A program made the position numbers and the translations under genes. Under the pieces are notes generated by a model, which was not told the origin of the DNA, made no database searches, and saw nothing but the letters and a program-made list of their open reading frames with translations. Positions 1-8,739 of a stretch of DNA of 64,000 nt are shown one piece after another (within the stretch, counting starts at the first letter, position 1; each line of letters starts with the position of its first letter). The stretch is from Curvivirga sp965219885 (GTDB taxonomy: Bacteria > Pseudomonadota > Alphaproteobacteria > UBA8366 > Aestuariispiraceae), in contig NZ_CBDCOT010000009.1 in assembly GCF_965219885.1 (NCBI RefSeq), forward strand, positions 1,240,001 to 1,304,000. The letters are read 5' to 3'.

Positions 1-849
1 TTTGCTTTACCTGAAGCCTTATACCTTGTGCTTGATCCATCACGCGGAAATAACAAAGAAGATGGCGGTGCCATTAAGAACTTGCGGATTACCAAAAGCG
101 AGGCCAAGAAAATGGTGCCAGTCGTTAGTCGACAATCCATTCAAGGATTTCTGATCGGTGTGATGCCGGGCGCAGGTGCTACGATCGCTTCCTTCTTGGG
201 ATATGCGGTAGAGCGAAATATCGCAAAAGGCGATGATCAGGCTGAATTTGGTAAAGGGTCTGTGAAAGGTCTGGCGGCACCAGAAACCGCTAATAATGCA
301 GCTTGCACCGGATCGTTTGTGCCTTTGTTAACATTGGGAATTCCCGGGTCCGGAACCACGGCGATTTTATTGGGTGCTCTTATTGCCCTGAATGTGAATC
401 CAGGCCCGCGCTTGATGGTGGATAATCCGTCTATTTTTTGGTCTGTGATTATTTCTATGTATATCGGGAATGTGGTGTTACTGATCTTAAATCTTCCGCT
501 TATTCCATATATCGCGAAGTTATTGACCTTACCAAGAAACTACCTCATCCCGTTCATCCTGTTTTTCACAATGATTGGGGCTTATATCGGGCAGAATAAT
601 GCAACAGAGCTTCTTTTATTAATTGGATTAGGTTTGGGGGCGACAGTCTTGCGTTTTGCTGATTTTCCGCTTCCTCCACTTCTGATTGGATTTATATTGG
701 GTGGTATGTTGGAAGACAATTTTGCACGTGCGGTGAATATCTCCGACAGTATGGCCTTTATGTATGAACGGCCAATGACATTGGGATTGCTTGTTATCGG
801 TATTCTTCTGATTGTCATTCCGAGCTTGCGAAGAAGAAAAGCAAAGTAA
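1..849 (+). CDS. Tripartite tricarboxylate transporter permease TctA, C-terminal part
   Basis: The reading frame is open from base 1, so this is the 3' part of a larger gene whose start lies outside the window; 282 residues are visible. TctA is the large membrane subunit of TTT importers, which take up carboxylates with a periplasmic TctC-type binding protein. The visible part is very hydrophobic, with several membrane segments. It contains the Gly/Pro-rich stretches GVMPGAGATIASFLGY, APETANNA and LGIPGSGTTAILLGAL that are typical of the TctA family. The protein ends in a short basic tail. It is followed by a clear terminator and then an AbrB-family gene, a common neighbour of TTT systems. 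The substrate cannot be told from this part. Confidence 0.9.
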   Translation, partial: FALPEALYLVLDPSRGNNKEDGGAIKNLRITKSEAKKMVPVVSRQSIQGFLIGVMPGAGATIASFLGYAVERNIAKGDDQAEFGKGSVKGLAAPETANNAACTGSFVPLLTLGIPGSGTTAILLGALIALNVNPGPRLMVDNPSIFWSVIISMYIGNVVLLILNLPLIPYIAKLLTLPRNYLIPFILFFTMIGAYIGQNNATELLLLIGLGLGATVLRFADFPLPPLLIGFILGGMLEDNFARAVNISDSMAFMYERPMTLGLLVIGILLIVIPSLRRRKAK

Positions 850-866
850 TATGAAAATAATTATCG

Positions 867-895
867 CCGGAGCCCTTAGGGCTCCGGTTTATTTT
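867..895 (+). terminator. Rho-independent terminator after tctA
   Basis: A perfect 9-bp GC-rich stem (CCGGAGCCC / GGGCTCCGG) with a 3-nt loop is followed by TTTATTTT. It sits 18 bp after the tctA stop and separates it from the next gene. Confidence 0.9.
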
Positions 896-906
896 GAGTG
901 TGCAAA

Positions 907-1971
907 ATGATGGGTATTTTGGATTTTGATAAACAAACAATAGTGAAGCTAATTGTAACCCTGTTCATTGGGGCAATAGGCGGGACAATTGCCCATTATA
1001 TTCATCTGCCTCTTGCGTGGATGATTGGACCGATGATTGCCAATATTTGTGCGAGTATGGCTGGTATTCAGGTCGGCATCTCCCTTAAGCTTCGCTCATT
1101 CACGCTGGTGATATTGGGATGTTTTCTTGGTTCCACCTTTGAACCAGAAATATTAGATAACATCCTTGCATGGCCGTTTAGTCTTTTGTCTGTTTTGGTT
1201 TTTGTGGTTGGCGCCACTATTTTATCAGCTCTCTATTATCACAAAGTTGCGAAGTTAGATTTTGTAACATCTCTATTCTCTGCAACGCCCGGTGGACTAA
1301 CCCCGATGACCATCTTGGGAAGCAGTCTTGGGGGTAAAGAACAGAGTATTTCCTTTTTACAGGGAATCCGTGTTGTCTTTCTTGTATGCATGACACCATT
1401 CTTGGTTTTTGAAGTATTGGGATATGATAATTCGGGGATATCTCAACAAGTCATAAAAGAAGAAATCATCTGGTCTGAAGTAGGGATACTACTCACTGCT
1501 GCCATTCTAGGTGTCTTATTTGCGATGAAGATGAAGATCCCCGCTGCTCAAATGACAGGGGCGATGTTCGTCAGTGCGGCTCTTTTCTTATCAGGGGAAA
1601 TCACAACGGACCTCCCTTCCATCATACTTGAAACGACTTTATGGATATTAGGGTCAGCCATTGGTAGTCGGTTCTCTGGGTTTGATCTTAAACTTGTCAA
1701 AAGTCATATCGTACAAGGAGGGGTTAATCTTTTTTGTCTGACGGCTGTTACATTGATGATATCTGCAGCCGTCGCCCATTTTTTTGGATTAGAATATGTC
1801 GCCGTGCTTCTTGCTTTTGCACCTGGTGGGGTTGCAGAAATGTGCCTTATTGCCTTGGCGTTAAATATCGATCCAGGCTTTGTCGCATTTCATCATCTCA
1901 CCCGCATTAGTTTGATTTTGCTCATTACACCGATTGTGGCAAAACGAATTCAAAAACAAAAATCTACTTAA
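907..1971 (+). CDS. AbrB-family membrane protein (PF05145, 'ammonia monooxygenase-like')
   Basis: A polytopic membrane protein of about 354 residues. It has two similar halves, each with a Gly/Pro-rich core: residues LPLAWMIGPMIAN and SATPGGLTPMTILGSSLGG in the first, and KIPAAQMTGAMFVSA and LAFAPGGVAEMCLIALALN in the second. This internal duplication is characteristic of the AbrB-duplication family. Members are often called AbrB transcriptional regulators or ammonia monooxygenases, but these names have little support; a transport role is more likely. A GTG at 898 is an upstream alternative start. ATG at 907 (or 910) is preferred here because it lies closer to the first membrane helix, and no strong ribosome binding site decides it. 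Its position behind tctA fits the frequent TTT-AbrB pairing. Confidence 0.8.
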   Translation: MMGILDFDKQTIVKLIVTLFIGAIGGTIAHYIHLPLAWMIGPMIANICASMAGIQVGISLKLRSFTLVILGCFLGSTFEPEILDNILAWPFSLLSVLVFVVGATILSALYYHKVAKLDFVTSLFSATPGGLTPMTILGSSLGGKEQSISFLQGIRVVFLVCMTPFLVFEVLGYDNSGISQQVIKEEIIWSEVGILLTAAILGVLFAMKMKIPAAQMTGAMFVSAALFLSGEITTDLPSIILETTLWILGSAIGSRFSGFDLKLVKSHIVQGGVNLFCLTAVTLMISAAVAHFFGLEYVAVLLAFAPGGVAEMCLIALALNIDPGFVAFHHLTRISLILLITPIVAKRIQKQKST

Positions 1972-2187
1972 ATATAGTAAATTTTGCATTGGAATATATG
2001 CATGTAATCATAAAAATAAAATATTATGAGTTTGAGTGTTTCTAGGATTTTTTATAAAATAATATAAAGTATACGATAAAAAATAAAATATACTTGTAGC
2101 CTTCCTTATAACTACATAAAGTTAGATTAGAAGATTAAAATTCCCGTGTACTAACATGGGCATATAACGTTTAGTTGAAGGCTTATA

Positions 2188-3870
2188 ATGATAAAGAATC
2201 TAAGCATTAAATATAAATTCCTACTCTTATTTACAATCATTCTTACCGGCTTTGTGATCATTTCAGTCATCAATGTCATATTGGTACAAGCAGAAATGCT
2301 ATCTGATCGAAAAGATAAGATTAAATCGGTTGTTGAAACGACAGTTTCTATGGCTGAGGGGTATGCATTAAGTGCAAAATCTGGTGAGTTAACGGAAGTT
2401 GAAGCGATTGAACAATTCTATAGTCATGTGACGGATATAAGATTTGATAATGACACAGGATATATGTTTGTATTTGATACCAAAGGTGTCACATTGGCGC
2501 ATGGGGCTAATCAGAGTTTGGTAGGCAAGAACCTTTCTCAAATACAGGATCAAGATGGCAACTACTTTGTAAGAGATTTGATTGAGTCGGCCTCAGGGGA
2601 TGGCTTTACAAGCTATGTTTGGCCGAAACCAGGAGAAGATCCTGATAAATTATTTGAGAAGATTTCTTTTGCGCATAAATTACCTTGGGGTGATGTGATT
2701 GGCACAGGCATTTATACTGACGATCTGGATGAGGCAGTTTCAGATATCATATTGAAATCTGTTTTGGTTATTGGGTCAGTCTTGCTTGTGACACTTGTTA
2801 TTGGTGTGATTATTAGTCGTGATCTAACGCAGGTTTTACAAAGAATCTGTAGCTATATGAATGCAATCAGTCAGAAGGATTATATTGCTGGTATTGAAGG
2901 TGTCGAACGTAAGGATGAAATTGGTGAAATTTTGCGATCAACCTTAAGTTTTCAAGATCAAGCGAAAGAAAATGATGACTTGAAAAAGCAGCATGAAGAA
3001 GCCGAAAAACGAAATCATGAGATGCGGCGCCAAGAAACTATAAACTTGGCGGATAGTTTAGAGAAGAGAATTCAAAGCTCTATTGATAATGTATCTAATG
3101 CACTGAAGAAACTGCATCAGACCTCAGATCAAATGACCACAAATGCAGCAAATACGTCTCTGGAGGCTGAAAGAGTTAATCTGGCAACTGACGATGCCAG
3201 TAATAATGTAGAGACCGTTTCCGCCGCAAGTACAGAACTTTCTGCCTCCATTCAAGAAATCAACCGACAAGTTTCACAAGTATCGGCTTCGTTAAGTGAT
3301 GGCGTAGAACAAGTCATGATCGCCAATCGCGAAGTAACGGGCTTATCTGAATCTGCTCAATCGATAGGTGAGGTTATTAACTTAATTCACGATATTGCAG
3401 AACAGACCAATTTACTTGCTTTGAATGCAACTATTGAGGCCGCACGTGCAGGGGAAGCAGGGAAAGGCTTTGCTGTCGTCGCGACGGAAGTAAAAAGTCT
3501 AGCAAGTCAAACCTCTAAGGCAACAGACAAGATCGAAGGGCAAATTAAATCTATTCAATCTCAAACCGTTGTGAGTGCGGATAATATACAAGCGGTCAAT
3601 GAGATGATTAAAAAGATTGATCAAATGGCAAGCGAGATTTCTTCAGCAGTAGAACAACAAAATCTGGCGACAGGTGAAATTGCCCATAATGTTGAAAGTG
3701 CGGCAAGGGGGACAAAAGATGTTAGTGATAGGATTAAATTGGTTGCAGGCTCGTTAGAAGAAACTAATCAATTCTCCGGACAGATAAATACCGTAACGCG
3801 GGAGATTGAAGATGAATTTAAAAATATGATTTCAGAGATGCATGGTTTTCTTGCTGATGTGCGTCAGTAA
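2188..3870 (+). CDS. Methyl-accepting chemotaxis protein with periplasmic Cache domain
   Basis: A 560-residue chemoreceptor. It has an N-terminal membrane helix (about 10-32) and a periplasmic single-Cache type sensor domain (about 35-185) with the motifs GYMFVFDTKG and LPWGDVIGTGIY. A second helix (about 190-210) and a HAMP-like linker follow. The long cytoplasmic coiled coil carries the hairpin tip core AEQTNLLALNATIEAARAGE, which binds CheA/CheW. No C-terminal CheR-tethering pentapeptide is evident. It would sense a small ligand in the periplasm and control the flagellar kinase; Cache_2 receptors often bind small organic acids, but the ligand here is unknown. The ATG is preceded by AAGG about 8 nt upstream. 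A 217-bp AT-rich gap precedes it. Confidence 0.95.
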   Translation: MIKNLSIKYKFLLLFTIILTGFVIISVINVILVQAEMLSDRKDKIKSVVETTVSMAEGYALSAKSGELTEVEAIEQFYSHVTDIRFDNDTGYMFVFDTKGVTLAHGANQSLVGKNLSQIQDQDGNYFVRDLIESASGDGFTSYVWPKPGEDPDKLFEKISFAHKLPWGDVIGTGIYTDDLDEAVSDIILKSVLVIGSVLLVTLVIGVIISRDLTQVLQRICSYMNAISQKDYIAGIEGVERKDEIGEILRSTLSFQDQAKENDDLKKQHEEAEKRNHEMRRQETINLADSLEKRIQSSIDNVSNALKKLHQTSDQMTTNAANTSLEAERVNLATDDASNNVETVSAASTELSASIQEINRQVSQVSASLSDGVEQVMIANREVTGLSESAQSIGEVINLIHDIAEQTNLLALNATIEAARAGEAGKGFAVVATEVKSLASQTSKATDKIEGQIKSIQSQTVVSADNIQAVNEMIKKIDQMASEISSAVEQQNLATGEIAHNVESAARGTKDVSDRIKLVAGSLEETNQFSGQINTVTREIEDEFKNMISEMHGFLADVRQ

Positions 3871-3888
3871 AGAAAATGGGTCAGCCTA

Positions 3889-4158
3889 ATGTCTATGTCC
3901 GAGAATAAAAATATCCTGAGTTTTAAAACTGTAACGGTGCATAAAGCAGGTGCATTACCTGAAACTTCTTCTATTCCAGTAACGTCAACACAGCTTGCAA
4001 AACTGTATGGACAATATTTAACAAGCAAGGAAGCAGAACAAGCGCTTGCCCATACGGCATTGTTACAAGGATTTGTTGATTACTTAAAGGTGTATCATTT
4101 GCAAGTTCATGAATATCTCAGCGAGAATGGAATTATCGGCCAGTTACTGAAACGCTGA
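3889..4158 (+). CDS. Small hypothetical protein (89 aa)
   Basis: Not recognised. The 89-residue product is soluble, with a mixed N-terminus and a probable helical C-terminal half (residues 40-85). It starts 18 bp after the chemoreceptor stop and is followed by a strong terminator, so the two are probably co-transcribed. No metal-binding or transmembrane motif is visible. A role linked to chemotaxis is only suggested by position. Confidence 0.6.
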   Translation: MSMSENKNILSFKTVTVHKAGALPETSSIPVTSTQLAKLYGQYLTSKEAEQALAHTALLQGFVDYLKVYHLQVHEYLSENGIIGQLLKR

Positions 4159-4224
4159 CATAAGTTTCCTGCAGCACTAGAGCGAGTAGTCTGTTCTCGT
4201 GACAGTCTAGTGTATGTAAACTAA

Positions 4225-4263
4225 AAGGAGGCCTGTCCAATAGCAGGTCTCCTTCTTTTTTTA
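4225..4263 (+). terminator. Rho-independent terminator of the chemoreceptor transcript
   Basis: An 11-bp stem (4225-4235 with 4244-4254, one G-U pair) with an 8-nt loop is followed by C and a run of eight T. It lies between convergent genes. Confidence 0.9.
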
Positions 4264-4267
4264 TTAT

Positions 4268-6586
4268 TCAATGAGGTAAAGAAATTTCTTTGAGGAATGG
4301 CTTTGGTGGATCTAGATAAAAACTAAATAATTCTTCTTCAGATATTGGTGGAGAAAACCCAAAGCCCTGAAATGCATCAAAGCCTAAATCTATCAAAGTG
4401 TTTAACTGAGCTGAATTTTCAATTCCTTCAACCAAAGTGTTCTTTTTCATAGACTTACATGCATTTAAGATCGATGTTAGCAGCATTCTTTTCTTGTAAT
4501 CTTTCTCAACATCAATCACGAATTGCCTATCGATTTTGATTTCATCAACACAGAAGTGGACAAGTTTGGACAAGCCGGAATATCCGGCTCCAAAATCATC
4601 AAGTGATATTTTAATGCCTGCTTTCGACAGCCTGTTTACATTTAACTGCGCGGATTTCATTTTGCTAAACATCGCCGTTTCTGTCAGTTCCAATATGATG
4701 TAGCTAGAAGTGAGGTTGTAAAATGTCATTCTATCGAGAAGGAATTGAACAAAGCTTTCGTTATCAATATCTATTCCAGAAATATTTATTGAAACGGGCA
4801 ATATATCTTCTGAGGAGTTCAAAGATAAGAAACTCAGTTTAGCGCATACTTGCTCAATTACGTATTCAGTTAAATTGGATATTAATCCGCTTTCTTCTGC
4901 GATTGGTATAAAGATTGAAGGTGGAATTGTGCCCAATTCAGGAGAATGCCATCTGATCAAAGCTTCGAAGCCGAAAGGATATCCTGTTGGGTCGACTTTT
5001 GGTTGGAAAACCAATTTAAATTCTTTGTTCTCAATAGCTGTGGGAAGATATTGGGATATCTCATGCCTTTCAATGAATTTTTCTTTATCTTCTGCGTTAA
5101 AGGGGTTGAGTATATTTGAGCCGTTTTTTGCTGCATAAGATGCATTGGAAACAAGGGAATCAAAGCTAAGTGAGCTATCTTCAGATGAAATATTACCGCA
5201 TTTGACTTCGATAGGTATATCCATGCCATCATGAGAAAGAGTTTTTGGGATTTTGGGATCAATTACACCTTCAATAAAATCCTTACCAATTGAATATGGG
5301 CTAAGCTCGATAAAACCTAAGGTATCATAATCAATAAGAGAAACTGTTGAGGGGACCTTATGTGAAAATAACACATTTTGAATATATTGGCTTAATTGCC
5401 GTAAAACGGAAACTCTCGAGGCAACTCCAAATTTTTGCTCTATGAAGTCAATGTTTTTGACCGAAATTGTGAAGATTTCGAGAGGTTCAGGGTATTTTTG
5501 CTGGAAGGTTTTTATATTTTTTTTTAGCCAATTTCGATTGGGAAGCTGAGTTAGTGAATCAATATGCTTGGTTTTCAAAATATAGTTTTGGTGTCGTTTG
5601 AACAATGACACCAAGGCAGTGTCTGATGTAACATCATTAAATGTTAATAATGCACGGTCTGTGAAAGGGATTTTCAAGAGCTCCACATTATATACCTTTC
5701 CCGAGACCTTGATGCTTTTAAGGGGATTAGATGTCTGAATATTTAATTCTTCAGAGTTTATGAGGCTATCTAGCTTCGTGTTTTGAATGTCTTCCTTATC
5801 GGAAGAAATAAGCGTCATAAAAGCTCTATTAAAATCAATGATTTCTTTTTCACTATTAATAATTACTTTTGGTAAAGATGCTTGATTAAAAAGGGCTCTA
5901 TATAATTCTTTTTGTTCTAATAAATTCTCTTCTGATACAGCAGCTTGCTGTAGGGAGTTTTTAGCAATTTTGATCGCTTTAAAAGTGGCAATTGGAATAC
6001 AGATATTAAAAAGTAAAAAAAGCGTACTATGTACGTAGATATGGGCATTTGGCAGGTTTTCTACATAAGGATTAACGCTGCTTAAATGAAAATTGGAAAG
6101 CAGCATTACGAAGGGGATAATATTGATCAAGATGCACGCAACACCAGTGCGTGTGCCGAAAAACATAAATCCAATTATGGGAAGTAAATAGAAAGTCATA
6201 AGCCCTGTGGAGGCTAATGATAAATCCGTATGATTTGCGCTGAAAATCAAACCCGCTAATGCGAGTGCTCCCATAAATGTGGCAACACCATATTTATAAT
6301 TTCTTTTACTCAATTTTACGATCAAAAGAAGGAGGCTGTAGAAGAATGCGATGATGAGCAGCAGATAAATTGATTTATTACCGATAGCTTCATATGCTGA
6401 TGCAATGAAAATTATGTTTGAAAAAACAAATAGTACTAAGATCACCAGTTTGAGCGTATTGCTCATATGGGAGTCAAAGTCAGATGACTTTTTTTTGGGT
6501 TCAAAACCACCAGAATTCATTGAGGTAAAGGTTAAAAACCAATTGATTAACTTAAGCTTTTTTATTGTTATTATATCGTATTTCAT
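4268..6586 (-). CDS. Membrane PAS - degenerate GGDEF - EAL protein (probable c-di-GMP phosphodiesterase)
   Basis: A 772-residue protein. The N-terminal third (about 40-210) is a block of membrane helices. A PAS-like segment (about 225-330) and a GGDEF-fold domain (about 340-490) follow. The signature loop of that domain reads YDTLGFIEL where GGDEF is expected, so cyclase activity is very unlikely. The C-terminal EAL domain (about 510-765) looks catalytically intact: EALIRW, the glutamate in ELTETAMF, DDFGAGYSGL, the lysine in DEIKIDRQFV and the glutamate in VEGIEN are all present. It should hydrolyse c-di-GMP, perhaps with the degenerate GGDEF as a GTP-sensing regulatory part, as known for related proteins. 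Met23 is a possible alternative start. It is convergent with the chemoreceptor unit. Confidence 0.9.
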   Translation of the reverse strand: MKYDIITIKKLKLINWFLTFTSMNSGGFEPKKKSSDFDSHMSNTLKLVILVLFVFSNIIFIASAYEAIGNKSIYLLLIIAFFYSLLLLIVKLSKRNYKYGVATFMGALALAGLIFSANHTDLSLASTGLMTFYLLPIIGFMFFGTRTGVACILINIIPFVMLLSNFHLSSVNPYVENLPNAHIYVHSTLFLLFNICIPIATFKAIKIAKNSLQQAAVSEENLLEQKELYRALFNQASLPKVIINSEKEIIDFNRAFMTLISSDKEDIQNTKLDSLINSEELNIQTSNPLKSIKVSGKVYNVELLKIPFTDRALLTFNDVTSDTALVSLFKRHQNYILKTKHIDSLTQLPNRNWLKKNIKTFQQKYPEPLEIFTISVKNIDFIEQKFGVASRVSVLRQLSQYIQNVLFSHKVPSTVSLIDYDTLGFIELSPYSIGKDFIEGVIDPKIPKTLSHDGMDIPIEVKCGNISSEDSSLSFDSLVSNASYAAKNGSNILNPFNAEDKEKFIERHEISQYLPTAIENKEFKLVFQPKVDPTGYPFGFEALIRWHSPELGTIPPSIFIPIAEESGLISNLTEYVIEQVCAKLSFLSLNSSEDILPVSINISGIDIDNESFVQFLLDRMTFYNLTSSYIILELTETAMFSKMKSAQLNVNRLSKAGIKISLDDFGAGYSGLSKLVHFCVDEIKIDRQFVIDVEKDYKKRMLLTSILNACKSMKKNTLVEGIENSAQLNTLIDLGFDAFQGFGFSPPISEEELFSFYLDPPKPFLKEISLPH

Positions 6587-6641
6587 TTGAAATTTCTCTG
6601 GGTAAATCGCGGTATATAAGTATATTGTAAAATATATTTAG

Positions 6642-6668
6642 AGTATTAATTGGTTTTGTAAAGAAACT
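6642..6668. promoter_or_regulatory. 27-bp repeat, copy 1 (candidate HxlR operator)
   Basis: This 27-bp block matches the one at 7701-7727 at 25 of 27 positions. Its core has inverted arms of the form GGTTT-N7-AAACT. It lies about 165 bp upstream of the HxlR gene and about 55 bp upstream of the divergent EAL gene. HxlR proteins bind short inverted repeats, so an operator role is a reasonable inference. Confidence 0.45.
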
Positions 6669-6834
6669 TAAAATAAGAATTAATATTAATTTTATCTATT
6701 TGGTTCGTGGTCATAATCTGACTTAGCGATAGTGGGATGGACCTGTGTATCCATTGGTCGTTAAATTAGATTACATTGTCTTTGTTCATGAAACTTGGTA
6801 GATGCTTCCATAAGCAAAAATTACGAGGTCAAAG

Positions 6835-7326
6835 ATGACGAGGAAGTCAACAATCGAATGGAACTGCAGTTGGGCTAGAGCCGCGGAAGTATTTGGTGAT
6901 AAATGGTCTTTGCTGATAATAAAAAATGCCTTTATGGGAGTGCGTTCTTTTTCTGGGTTTGCGGAGAGTTTAGGGATTTCAAGAAACATACTATCTTCAC
7001 GTCTTGAGCATTTGGTAACCTATGGTGTTCTGGAAAAAACACCGAAAGACTTCATGAGTAAACAAAGTGATTATAAATTGACCGGAAAAGGCGAAGACTT
7101 AATCGTTATGATGATTGCCATCGGGCAATGGGGCGATAAGTATCATTTTGATAATCATGAAATACCTATTCAGATACGCGATACCCAATCTGGTGAAGAG
7201 GTTTCTATATTAGAAGCAAGTTCCAAAGATGGTCGTGTGTTAAGCGCGACAGATATAACTTTTGAGCCCGGTCCAGGAGCAAATGAAGAAACTAGAGCGC
7301 TTTTACATAGCCAGTCACAATTATAA
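6835..7326 (+). CDS. HxlR-family winged-helix transcriptional regulator
   Basis: A 163-residue regulator. The HxlR domain (about 10-105) begins with a cysteine (CSWARAAEVFGDKWSLLIIK), the conserved opening of the family, and continues with the recognition region GISRNILSSRLEHLVTYGVL. In family members such a cysteine can act as a redox or aldehyde sensor. A C-terminal tail of about 50 residues is unassigned. GAGG lies about 6 nt upstream of the ATG. The gene sits between two near-identical 27-bp blocks (6642-6668 and 7701-7727) that could be its operators, which would mean autoregulation and control of the flanking 77-aa gene. Confidence 0.9.
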   Translation: MTRKSTIEWNCSWARAAEVFGDKWSLLIIKNAFMGVRSFSGFAESLGISRNILSSRLEHLVTYGVLEKTPKDFMSKQSDYKLTGKGEDLIVMMIAIGQWGDKYHFDNHEIPIQIRDTQSGEEVSILEASSKDGRVLSATDITFEPGPGANEETRALLHSQSQL

Positions 7327-7330
7327 GCTC

Positions 7331-7564
7331 CTAACTCTCAAATTTGGGTGATAAACCAGCATGTAATAATTTCTGATAGATTTCTGGATATGTTTGATAA
7401 ATATAATGAAGAAATTCTTTTGAAATATGATCTTTGTTATTTATTTCCAATTGTGTCTGGTGAAGGTTGTCTAGAAATTCGCCATAAATTTTAAGAAGAT
7501 TATCTTTTGGCAAGCTGTCACTTAAAGCGGCATCGCTTGTAATATATTGTGAATCATTCCTCAT
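7331..7564 (-). CDS. Small hypothetical protein (77 aa)
   Basis: Not recognised. The 77-residue product is soluble, rich in Gln, Asn and Tyr, and probably mostly helical (residues 20-70). It is convergent with the HxlR gene, with 4 bp between stops. A candidate operator block shared with the HxlR upstream region lies about 140 bp upstream of its start. This suggests common regulation but gives no function. Confidence 0.5.
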   Translation of the reverse strand: MRNDSQYITSDAALSDSLPKDNLLKIYGEFLDNLHQTQLEINNKDHISKEFLHYIYQTYPEIYQKLLHAGLSPKFES

Positions 7565-7700
7565 TTCTGCCCCTGAATTGATGATTGTTTCGTTTCAAAT
7601 AACATATTCATTCAGCATTCAAAGAAGTGAAGATCATTTGCCTAGCACAAATATAAGCTGAATTATTACATTATCATATTACCATAAATGATTCTAATAA

Positions 7701-7727
7701 AGTATTAATAAGTTTTGTAAAGAAACT
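7701..7727. promoter_or_regulatory. 27-bp repeat, copy 2 (candidate HxlR operator)
   Basis: It matches the block at 6642-6668 at 25 of 27 positions. Here the core is an exact inverted repeat, AGTTT-N7-AAACT (7711-7727). It lies upstream of the minus-strand 77-aa gene that starts at 7564. Confidence 0.45.
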
Positions 7728-7730
7728 AAT

Positions 7731-7751
7731 TTCTCTCATCGGTTGAGAGAA
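7731..7751 (-). terminator. Stem-loop at the end of the acid-sugar operon
   Basis: TTCTCTC and GAGAGAA form a 7-bp stem with a 7-nt loop. It starts 9 bp beyond the stop of the ABM gene, and on the minus strand it is followed by a moderately T-rich stretch. A terminator role is plausible but the T-tract is interrupted. Confidence 0.5.
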
Positions 7752-7759
7752 GTGATTAT

Positions 7760-8050
7760 TTAACAATAAACTTTCTCGAGAATTCTTACGTTTTTATTCT
7801 CTATCCAGTTTTTCACTATTTGATCAAACGATAGAAAATGTTTTGTCTTCAGATGCATATTGAATGCGTCTTCATCTGAATAAAGCTCATATAAGAAAAT
7901 CTCGGTCATGTCATTCGGGTTGATCGCGATATCAAACTGGTGACAATCTTTTTCTAAACGTAAGGTATTTTCGGCTTGTGCCTTCATTTCTATAATGAAT
8001 TTATCTATGAATTTAGGTTTAATTTTGAAGTCGACCAGTATCGCGATCAT
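7760..8050 (-). CDS. Antibiotic-biosynthesis-monooxygenase (ABM) domain protein
   Basis: A 96-residue single-domain protein of the dimeric alpha/beta-barrel type. It opens MIAILVDFKIKPKFIDKFI and carries the HQFDIAIN strand, FLYELYSDEDAF and the helix before a His residue (HLKTKHF), the usual ABM layout. Family members include quinol monooxygenases and sugar mutarotase-like or catabolic accessory proteins. The ATG overlaps the otnC stop by 4 bp (ATGA), so it is translationally coupled and belongs to the same operon. That points to a role in acid-sugar catabolism rather than antibiotic synthesis. The exact reaction is unknown. Confidence 0.8.
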   Translation of the reverse strand: MIAILVDFKIKPKFIDKFIIEMKAQAENTLRLEKDCHQFDIAINPNDMTEIFLYELYSDEDAFNMHLKTKHFLSFDQIVKNWIENKNVRILEKVYC

Positions 8051-8739
8051 GATTTTGCTTCCTTGCTTGTATTGAAACTTTTTCCAACACCATAGCCTTT
8101 GTTGAATTTCGCTAATGCTTCGTCCATTTGTCTGTCACTAAGCAATTTTACGTTATCAACGCAAAGTAATCTGAAATAAACATCACATAATGTTTCCACT
8201 TCTAGGGCCATGGACAACGCTTGTTTTAGTGAATTTCCCAATGCAATTTGCCCATGATTTGCGAGTAAGCATGCTTTTCGATCTTTGAGAGCTTCTAAAG
8301 CGACATTAGATAATTCTTGAGTGGCAAAAGTTTCATATGGTGCACAACGAATTGAATTTCCGCCCATAAGACCGATCATGTAATGAAATGGCGGGACATC
8401 CCGATGCATGCATGCGATGGTCATTACCGCTTGACCATGGGTATGCACAATGGCATTCACTTCAGGGCGAGCTTTGAAAATATCTTCATGAAAGCGCCAT
8501 TCGCTGGAAGGTTTACGCAAGCCGTTTGGACTTTCGTGATTGCCATCTAATTCTTTATAGACAATATCCTCCGGTTGTATTTCTTCGTAGGCCATGCCGG
8601 ATGGCGTAATGAGATATCCGTTATCTATTCGGATGGATGCATTGCCTGAAGATCCTTGATTTATGCCAAGTGCGTTCATTTTGAGAACTGTTTCTATCAG
8701 CTCATTTCTTAAATCCAGATGTTCCATTTTATCTACCAT
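8047..8739 (-). CDS. otnC: Class II aldolase family, probable 3-oxo-tetronate 4-phosphate decarboxylase OtnC
   Basis: A 230-residue protein of the class II aldolase/adducin family. Zinc-site motifs are present: the His pair in AIVHTHGQAV and the His in LLANHGQIALG. GNASIRIDNGYLITPSG is also conserved. In characterised tetronate pathways OtnC decarboxylates 3-oxo-tetronate 4-phosphate to dihydroxyacetone phosphate. The call rests mainly on adjacency to the DUF1537 kinase gene otnK, which it overlaps by 11 bp. A second start (Met5, 8727) lies just after the otnK stop and is an alternative. Fuculose-phosphate-type aldolase activity cannot be excluded by sequence alone. Confidence 0.85.
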   Translation of the reverse strand: MVDKMEHLDLRNELIETVLKMNALGINQGSSGNASIRIDNGYLITPSGMAYEEIQPEDIVYKELDGNHESPNGLRKPSSEWRFHEDIFKARPEVNAIVHTHGQAVMTIACMHRDVPPFHYMIGLMGGNSIRCAPYETFATQELSNVALEALKDRKACLLANHGQIALGNSLKQALSMALEVETLCDVYFRLLCVDNVKLLSDRQMDEALAKFNKGYGVGKSFNTSKEAKS

